Assembly: GCA_022559845.1 (NCBI GenBank)
Contig: JAHNEJ010000126.1
Span: 1-64,000, forward strand
Reading direction: 5' to 3'
Origin: Amorphophallus konjac
Taxonomy: Eukaryota; Streptophyta; Magnoliopsida; Alismatales; Araceae
Length of the DNA stretch: 64,000 nucleotides
How positions within the stretch are numbered: position 1 is the stretch's first letter; the number at the start of each line of letters is the position of its first letter. This document shows, piece after piece, positions 56,266 through 64,000 of this stretch. The notes beneath the pieces are model-generated. The model had not been told where the DNA came from. It saw nothing but the letters and a program-made list of their open reading frames with translations, and made no database searches. Both the position numbers and the translations under genes were made by a program.

Positions 56266-57557
56266 CAAAGAGGAGGGAAAGGGAATACACGGGAAAGATC
56301 AAGAAGATATCTGACTGGCATTCTGAACAAGTAGTTCATGAATAAGTATTATAAAGCACAGAGTCTTCAGGCATATGAATTTAGAAACTACTTTCAGATA
56401 GAGTGCTGGTTTAAAGACTATAAAATTTTGAGTTCATGCACTACAATCAATAGATACGTTCGTTGTGCATGATAAAACAATAAACTAGAATCACATTTGC
56501 ATGAGAGAGTCAGTTTCAAAAATATCTTACTTTCATAGTCCAAAAAAACAATGATTGAGAGATACCAAGTCATGTATTGAAACTAAACAAAATGACATTC
56601 ATGAAATTTCTTTCGATGGAGCATCATTTTCAATACAAGTTCATTAAGGGCATTCAGGTGCCATTGTCTTTTCACATAAGGGTATACGTTTATCAGACGT
56701 CAATATCCCTAGATACTCAACATGATGGACCATTCTACCATGATCAAACTCAATAAAAGTGATTTACACCTTTTTGTGTGAGGGTATACGTTTATCAGAC
56801 GTCAGTTACCCCCAGGTACTTAATGAAACCACCCTACTGTTTTGATCATTTTATACAGAGATAGCTGATACATTTCATGACATGAGTATTGTCCACTTCT
56901 TTGATGGATCACTCAGTTTCTCAGTGATTTACCAGTCATTGCTCTGCCAATTTTATTTTTCAATGATTTTCAATATTTTTCAATATCTTTCTTAGCTGTC
57001 CTTTACTCCTTTATATGTTTCAGAATGACTTGTTTAAGAATAATACACATACTTAGCTTCTCTAACATGATTTCAGATATGATTAGCTTTGTCTGACATG
57101 AAATAAGATAAGGGTTGAGAGTTTTATCAATTTTCAGCTTACTCTTATATTGATTGCAATTTTTAAACTCCAAAGAGTTATAAAATTTAAACCATTAGGT
57201 CAATCCTTAAGTAATTCAAATTCTTACAACTGAAGAAGTCCATTTTCTATTGCTTAGAAATCAGAACTGACTAACATATTGCCATAATGTCAGAATCGAC
57301 ATTCAGAATTAAAGGATGAATGAATTCAAGAAAGTTGAAGACACTCTGAATTTCTAGCAGAAACTCCCCCTGTCTATATGCATGTAATTTTGCAAATGAA
57401 TGGCAAGAATTGAATGAGAGCAAGATTAGACATGATCAAGACTAAATGATATGCAATGATGATCATGAGTGTGATGCCACATTCAACATCCACAGGTTTA
57501 TTCAAGCTATCAGATGCAATTCCAAATCAGAAATTTTATTCAAGGCAGCTGAATATA
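56266..57557 (-). other. 3' non-coding region of Sirevirus-like element
   Basis: AT-rich, no credible frame, no envelope-like ORF. GTATACGTTTATCAGACGTCA occurs twice (about 56682 and 56786) and another AGGGGGAGT tract lies near 57366. Confidence 0.6.
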
Positions 57558-59486
57558 TCATTCATCATGCTGAAATTTACATAAGCCAAGTTCTCTTCTA
57601 AGAAATTTAAATCTTTCATTCCCAAGAGGCTTAGTAAAAATATTAGCAATTTGGTTTTCAGTTTCTATGAAATTCATTTCAATCTCCTTTTTATTTACAG
57701 CATCTCTAAGAAAATGATGTTTTATCTCTATGTGCTTAATCCTGGAATGATGAATAGGATTTTTAGCAAAACATATAGCACTAGTATTATCACATAAAAG
57801 TGGAATACATCCCAAATTTATCTGATAATCTGCCAGTTGGTGCTTAATCCAAAGTACTTGGGCAGCACAGTTACATGCTGCAACATACTCAGCTTCAGCT
57901 GTAGATAATGCTACAGTGTGTTGCTTCTTAGATGCCCAAGACACTAGACAGCCACCAAGGAATTGACAATAGCCACTAGTACTTTTTCTATCTACTCGAC
58001 ACCCAGCATAGTCTGCATCAGTGTAGGCTAGAAGCTCTAACTCACACTTAGCAGAATACTAAAGACCTAGCTCTTGGGTGCCTAGTAAATACCTAAAAAT
58101 CCTTTTCACAGCTTTAAAATGGGTTTCTTTAGGACTAGCCTGAAATCTAGAGCATAAATATACTGCAAATTGAATATCAGGCCTAGATGTTGTAAGATAA
58201 AGAAGAGATCCGATCATACCTCTATATAGCTTTTGGTCCACTGGTTTACCTTTAGGATCTTCATCAAAATTTGTTGAGGTACCCATTGGAGCAGCTATTT
58301 CCTTGAGGTTGTCCATTTTGTACTTCTTCAATAGATTCTTTATGTACTTGGACTGAGAGATAAAGGTACCATCCTTTGATTGTGTAACCTGCAGTCCAAG
58401 AAACAATTGGAGCTCACCCATTGAGCTCATTTCAAACTCATCAGTCATAATTTGAGAGAATTCCTCACACAATTTGGGGTCAGTTGACCCAAACACAATG
58501 TCATCCACATAAATCTGAATAATAAGAATATCTGGATGACTCACCTTGGTAAACAATGTTTGATCAACTATACCTCTTGTGAAATTCTTGTCGGTGAGGA
58601 ATTTGCTCAACCTATCATACCAAGCTCTAGGAGCTTGCTTTAAACCATAGAGAACTTTATTGAGTTTGTAGACATGATTAGGGAAATCTAAACATTCAAA
58701 CCCAGGAGGCTGTCTCACATAGACATCCTCATTAATTTCCCCATTCAGAAAAGTAGATTTCACATCCATCTGCTGAAGATTTATTCCAAGGGAACATGCA
58801 TAAGCCAATAAAGTTCTGATTGCTTCTAACCTAGCTACAGGGGCAAAAGACTCTTCAAAGTCTATTCCAAATTCCTGATTGTACCCCTGAGCTACAAGTC
58901 TGGCTTTATTTTTAATAACATTCCCTGATTCATCAGTTTTGTTTCTAAACACTCATTTAGTCCCTATGACTGTTTCATGATCAGGAGGTGGAACCAAATG
59001 CCACACCTTATTCCTATCAAATTGATTGAGCTCCTCATGCATGGCATTTATCCAATGCACATCTTGGAGAGCACAGTCAATGGACTTGGGTTCTGTGTTT
59101 GATTCAAAAGTATAAGCATTCAGTTCATGTTGAATTCTCAGGTGGTCTCTAGTCCTAGGGGGGTCATGCAGATTTCCAATTACATTATCTACAGAATGAT
59201 CCTTGAGATATCTAATGTTAACAATTGGATTATCATGAATTTGATTTACCTCCCTCTGAACTGTAGGCTCCTCTTCATTAAGCTCTGTATGTTCTTCTTC
59301 ATCCTCGGATTTGTCTGCAGGATCTCCTTCCTTCAAAATTTCACCATTGTCCTCATTCCTGCATTGACCAACATTAGAATTTACCAAGGATTCATCAAAA
59401 ACTATGTGTGGAGATTCTTCAACAGTTTTAGAGTTCAGATTGTACACTCTATATGCTCGGGTGTTTTCAGAATAACCAAGAAAGAT
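57558..59486 (-). pseudogene. Reverse transcriptase and RNase H, Sirevirus-like
   Basis: One frame with TGA (58953) and TAG (58059). RT motifs: [37 protein letters not shown], catalytic YVDDIVFGS near 58500. RNase H: AYTDADYAGCRVDRKSTSGYC and WASKKQHTVALSTAEAEYVA, ending FTKPLGNERF and a natural stop at 57558. Both internal stops fall where Trp is usual, consistent with G-to-A decay. Confidence 0.9.
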
Positions 59487-60674
59487 TCATGGTTCACCTT
59501 TAGGTTCAAATTTATCAAGGTCTTTTTTATCATTTATATGAATAAAATATTTACATCCAAAAACCTTGAAATGAGCAATAGAAGGTTTCTTATCCTTCAA
59601 GATTTCATATGGTGTTTGCTGGGTAGAAGGTCTTACCATGGCTCTGTTAATTACATAACAAGCAGTGTTCACTGCTTCAGCCCAAATTTTTCTTGGTAGA
59701 CTACCTTCAATAAGGAGTGTACGACCCATCTCCACTAGGGTTCTGTTCCTTCTCTCCACAACTCCATTCTGCTCAGGTGTTCTTGGTGAGGAGTACCTAT
59801 GGTTGATTCCATTTGACCTGCAGAATTCATCAAATTGTGAGTTTTCAAACTCACCTCCATGATCAGTCAAAATATTTTCAATTTTCTGATTTATTTTAAC
59901 ATAGAACTCCTGAAATTCTGAGAAGGCATCACTCTTATTAGATAAGAAATAAACCCAAGTATACCTAGAAAAGTCATCTACCATGACAAACCCATACCTC
60001 CTCCCTGATAAGCTGACAGATCTGGTTGGCCCAAAAAGGTCCATGTGTATCAGCTCATAGGGTTTGGAAGACAAATTTTCAGTTCTAGACTTAAATGACT
60101 TTCTAGTTATCTTTGATTGAGTGCATGCATCACAGATTTTATTTTCTTTCTTAAAGGAAACTTCAGGAAGTCCTCTAACCATGCCATGCTTATTTAGTTT
60201 GTGCAAAACAGTGTAACTAGCATGACCTAACCTACGATGCCATAAAAATGCTAAGTCTTCTCTACTGGCAGTAAGGCAAAGGTTAGTACGTTGAATGTCA
60301 TCTAAATCTATCATGTATGTATTATTTATTCTTTTTCCAAAAAATTTGACACTTTCAGAATCAGGTTCAAAAACCTTGCAGCATTGAGAATCAAATAAAA
60401 CATTGTATCCTTTATCATACAACTGGCTGATGCTAAGTAGATTATAAGCTAACCCTTCAACCAGCATAACATCATCAATGCAGCAGGTAGAGCACTTACC
60501 TATTTTACCTGATCCAATAATCCTACCCTTTGTGTTGCTTCCAAAGGTGACAAGGCCTCCTAGTTTCTCAGTCAGCATGCAGAACTTGGCCTTCTCTCCT
60601 GTCATATGCCTGGAGCAGCCGCTATCCAAGTACCACAAGTTGTTTTTGGCTGCCATGCATACCTGTATACACAA
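59487..60674 (-). pseudogene. Protease and integrase, Sirevirus-like
   Basis: 395 codons without interruption. Protease active site LWYLDSGCSRHMTG near 60630. Integrase zinc region LWHRRLGHASYTVLHKL...CDACTQSK. Core: Asp in HMDLFGP, Asp in TDHGGEFEN, Glu in EQNGVVERRNRTL. The stretch before TDHGGEF looks about ten residues short. Continuous with gag upstream (TAA at 60675) and RT downstream (TGA at 59487). Confidence 0.9.
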
Positions 60675-63128
60675 TTAGGTAGAGAGGTTTGGAACCCAAG
60701 ATTGATTGGGCTCCAATGCAGATGAAATAGAAGCAAAGCAAGAAAGCAGGCTTTTCGGAATCCACATTTGTTTAAATGAATTTTGTTCAGTGGATCCTAC
60801 AGATTTTCTTCTGTTGTTGTTCCTTTTCTTCTTGTTGTTCTTCTTCTTATTGGCAGCAACATGATTATTGACAGTGTTGTTACTTCTGTGCCAGTGCCTT
60901 GGCCAGGGTGTATTCACAAAGTTTTGGCCATAGTAGTTCCTGGGCTGGCTAAAGAAATGTTGGTTCCTAGGTGTCCAGTTGCCATACCCATTTACCCAAT
61001 TGCTAGTGTAAGGTCTTTGATATTGTGCAGCCTAATATGCAAGACCCGTATGCCTCCCCGGAGTTCTAGTCCAATCTGACCTGTTGAAGTAGGTTGACTG
61101 TGCATTGTGATAGGTCTGAACTCTGGGTTGGTAAAAATGTTTGGGTTGACTCCTAGCAGCATTCTGTCTCCCCTACACCTTGGACCCTGCTGTCCTATTC
61201 ATAGGTTTGTTTTGGGTCTTCTTCAGAGGTGGTGATGATGGTGGAGACTTAGTGACTTTAACCTGGGGTTTATGAGACTGTGTAGGTTGACCCCTAACCT
61301 GAGTCTGAGCCCTAAGATTTTACTTGGATGTGCTAGCTCTACTAGGCTCACTGACTTTTTGTTTACCCTTCTCCTCAGCACTGATCTTTTTCAGATTAGC
61401 AGCTTTATTCACAGAAATGTTTGAATTCATGCTAATTAGAGGTCCTTTTTCTTTTTGTGCAACAAATGAAATAGTTTTCATTCCAAAGGTTTTAGTTGCA
61501 CTTGAATTAAATCCTAGGCCCTCTTTTCTGAAATTAACTTTTGACCCTAACAAAGCATTTAGATTATCTGTTCCTTGGGTCATTTTTTCAATGGTTTTCA
61601 GCTTATCCTCATTGTCTTTCTGAATTTCATCAATAGACTTTTTCAGTTCATTATTTACATTGATGACAGCTTCATATTTTTCAGAAATAATTTTTACTTC
61701 ACTCTCACATTTCTGAATTTTCAGCTTCTATTCATCAATTTCTTTTTTAAGCCTCACATTCTCTTCCCTAGTAGCTTTTAACTCATTTTTGATTTCGTCT
61801 AATTCAGAACATGCGAGTTTCAATTCTTTATTCTCAGAATCTAAGCATGCAATCTTATCAGTCAGAGTTGTATCATTTTACATGGAGTTAATTTTTCTTC
61901 TAAGATGCCTATTCTCTTTTCTGATATCATCTGCCTTATCAGCTATGTCATGATAAGCATCTATCCAATCATTGATAGTAAAATCATCGAATCTAGTGAT
62001 TACCTCATCTGATTCCTCTTCTCTATCTTCTGAGCTTGTTGATGTTGCCATGAGACAAATGGGCTTCTCAGATTCGGCTTCACTGACTGAACTGCTACTG
62101 AAGGAGCCTTCATCTTCATCACTCCAGGTGCTAATCATAGCTCTCCCTTTATTATTTTTCTTCTTTGACTTGTCCTTGTATTTCTGATTGTCTAGACAGT
62201 CAGCTTTCAGATGGCCCGGTTTCCTGCATTGGTAATAGACGTTAGGTTCAGTTTTCTTAGCATGTTTAGATTTATACCTTTTATCCTTTCGGCCGCCACT
62301 GTATTTCTTTTGGCCGAATCGTCCTGCTCCTTTTCTGAGAAATCGCCTGAACTCTCTGGTCATCATGGCCATCTCAGAACGAGTCATATCTTCTTCATTC
62401 GGGCTCTCCTCTGATGATGAAGAACTGCTGGAGCTGGATTTGTTGGAATTGCTTGAACCAGCCTTCAGCGCTATCGGCTTCTTCTTCCTCTCAACTTCTT
62501 CTGTCCTTGGCATATTAATCTCATATGCCATTAGTGAGCCAATCAGCTCATCAGCTCTTGTATGACGCAAATCCCTTGACTCCTCCATCACTGTAGCTTT
62601 TGTGTGCCAAGCATGAGTCAAGGACCGCAGAATCTTCCTCACCACATCATATTCTGTCTGAGGTTTCCCTAGACATCTAAGACCATTGGTAATGACAGTC
62701 AACCGAGCATACATTTCGCTGATGGTCTCGTTCTGCTTCATCTTGAAGGCTTCGTATTCGGATACAAGAAGATTGGCCTTCTACTCTCTTACTTGAGATG
62801 TACCCTCATGAATGCCTTCCAATGCATCCCACATCTCCTTGGCTGATTTGCAGGCTGACACGCGGGAGAATTCGGTAGGGTGCAGAGAGCACTGTATGGC
62901 GTTTATGGCACTCCAATTCAGCGTGGACCTTCTGATCTCCTCCTTGGTCCAGACATCTTCATTCGGGGACAGCTCATAAGGTCCCTTGCTGACAACCTTC
63001 CAGATCTCGTAATCCTTAGCCCTCAGAAACACTTGCATACGATTCTTCCAGTATGCGTAGTTAGATCCATCAAAGAATGGGGGCTTCATTGTTGAGTAAC
63101 CTTCAGCTATCATCCCTCGAGCATCCAT
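60675..63128 (-). pseudogene. Gag of Sirevirus-like element and gag-protease linker
   Basis: A single frame with stops at 62781, 61878, 61728, 61320, 61173, 61032 and 60675. N-terminal: FFDGSNYAYWKNRMQVFL and CLGKPQTEYDVVRKILRSL (UBN2-type gag). Knuckle at about 62230 reads YYQCRKPGHLKADC, so the first Cys of CCHC is Tyr. Then a Ser/Glu-rich region and a long coiled coil (61900-61600), typical of Sirevirus gag. Then a basic Asn-rich linker with KKKNNKKKRNNNRRK. Confidence 0.85.
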
Positions 63129-63172
63129 CTCTGCCTTTCCTCTTCGGGCGATGAGTCCCTGTAGAAGAGTGT

Positions 63173-63185
63173 GGCTCTGATACCA
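63173..63185 (-). other. Primer-binding site, initiator Met-tRNA
   Basis: Minus strand TGGTATCAGAGCC, two bases from the LTR end at 63188. Confidence 0.9.
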
Positions 63186-63187
63186 AG

Positions 63188-64000
63188 TGTTGAGTTAGAT
63201 GGACGCAGTCTATCTCCACGAAATGTGGATCTAGAGGGGGGTGAATAGATCTAATGCCTATTTAAAAAAACCAATGTAAGGTTCAAATGCGGAATATAGG
63301 CAAATCTGCTAAATCACTAACCCTGATACTAGATTTCAACAGAAGCGAATCAAGCTCTTAAAGTAAACAAGACAACCAGTCGCACACAATTCATAGACAA
63401 TCACACAAACACAAGACACCCACGATTTTTAGGTGGTTCGGTCAAAGACCTACGTCCACCCCACACTCAACCGAGTATGGCTTACTGCTGCGCAGTACAG
63501 CTTGCGTCTGCTGGGCACTACAGCTTGGCCAACAACCGCTGATACACAGCTTCGCTGGGCACTACAGCTTGCCGACCAGAGGAACAGATCCTCTGCAACT
63601 GCTGGGGAAATACAGCTTAACCCGTCCAGTGGAGACTTCCACTGCAAATCCACTGACTCACAGCTTGAAGAAATAAGATTCAGAAATGAAAGACAGAAGC
63701 AAAACAAAAATGAAAACCTAAATGGGAATGTAGCTCGAATGAGCAATGCTTAGCACTAGTTTCTAAACCAAGAGACTGAGATACAACCTCTCAAACAAAA
63801 ACTCTCACAATCTCACTCTCTCGATCAAGCTCTCTCAACTCATCTCTCTTGATCTTCTCTTCTCTCTTTTTCTTCTTCTCTGTTTCTCTTCTCACAGTGG
63901 ATCGATGGCGCTCTGCTGCTTTCAGACTGGCTGTATAGACTTTGCTCTCTTTAGTTTTCGATCAGCCTCCATCTGAACACCAAGGCTTCAATATATACTG
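63188..64000 (-). repeat. 5' LTR of Sirevirus-like element, cut by window edge
   Basis: The 3' end of the LTR reads CTAACTCAACA on the minus strand. Contains GAGGGGGGTGAATAG near 63234 and a pyrimidine-rich stretch (63770-63900). No gene. Confidence 0.8.

Larger units (their letters stand above)
55996..64000 (-). mobile_element. Sirevirus-like Ty1/Copia element, decayed
   Basis: Minus-strand order: LTR (from beyond 64000 to 63188), Met-tRNA primer site, gag, protease, integrase, RT, RNase H, 1.5 kb non-coding with repeated G5 purine tracts, PPT (56010-55997). The Sirevirus type is suggested by the long gag with coiled coil and the AAAAAGGGGGAGAT tract. At most about 35 bp of the 3' LTR remains. 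Confidence 0.8.

Overview
The window is plant nuclear DNA, almost certainly intergenic heterochromatin of a flowering plant. I see no host gene, rRNA or tRNA gene. Nearly all of it is LTR retrotransposons: a Tat-type Ty3/Gypsy family (dual RNase H, C-x2-H-x4-H-x4-C gag knuckle) and two Ty1/Copia elements with initiator-Met-tRNA primer sites, one of Sirevirus type. Calling it a plant rests on these lineages. The species cannot be read from the sequence.

Layout. 1-15804: element A, a giant non-coding Tat-family element: partial LTR L1, primer site, about 12.7 kb of tandem arrays, LTR L2. 15805-24844 (minus): element C, the coding relative with gag, protease, RT, RNase H and archaeal-type RNase H, carrying a short 621-bp LTR (L3). 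Its integrase is absent because element A appears to be inserted in its pol gene. 24845-31440: the 3' half of another non-coding element in minus orientation, interrupted by a Sirevirus-like solo LTR (26523-28710, target duplication GGTGG). At about 31441 orientation flips and a plus-strand 3' third runs to LTR L4. 33635-49904: element B, a second complete giant element (L4, arrays, L5). 50084-about 55965: a decayed plus-strand Copia element. 55996-64000: a decayed minus-strand Sirevirus-like element whose 5' LTR leaves the window.

The giant elements A and B keep the same order of modules although they encode nothing: primer site, purine tract, CCCC/GGGG array (H1), GAGGC/GCCTC array (H2), GGCC-type array (H3), a conserved roughly 1-kb core, H3 again, TCGGC/GCCGA array (H4), purine tract, two-tier GTCAG/CCGAC array (H5), a conserved spacer, CGGCAC array (H6), a TATA-box cassette, more H6, a conserved hairpin module, the 55-bp array H7 (not seen in A), AT-rich DNA, LTR.

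The most interesting signal is inside those arrays. Families without sequence similarity to each other are built the same way: a short inverted repeat with a loop of about 4-6 bases, separated by purine-rich or pyrimidine-rich linkers. Within H1, H3, H4 and H5 the two arms change together (for example GGCC/GGCC to GGCT/AGCC, TCGGC/GCCGA to TTGGC/GCCAA, GTCAG/CTGAC to GCCAG/CTGGC). The genomic RNA of these elements would fold as a chain of well over a hundred small hairpins. The LTRs also carry two UUCG-loop hairpins around an AATAAA. Whether this reflects RNA-level selection or a DNA-level arm-correcting process is open. All counts were made by eye; no alignment or folding program was run.
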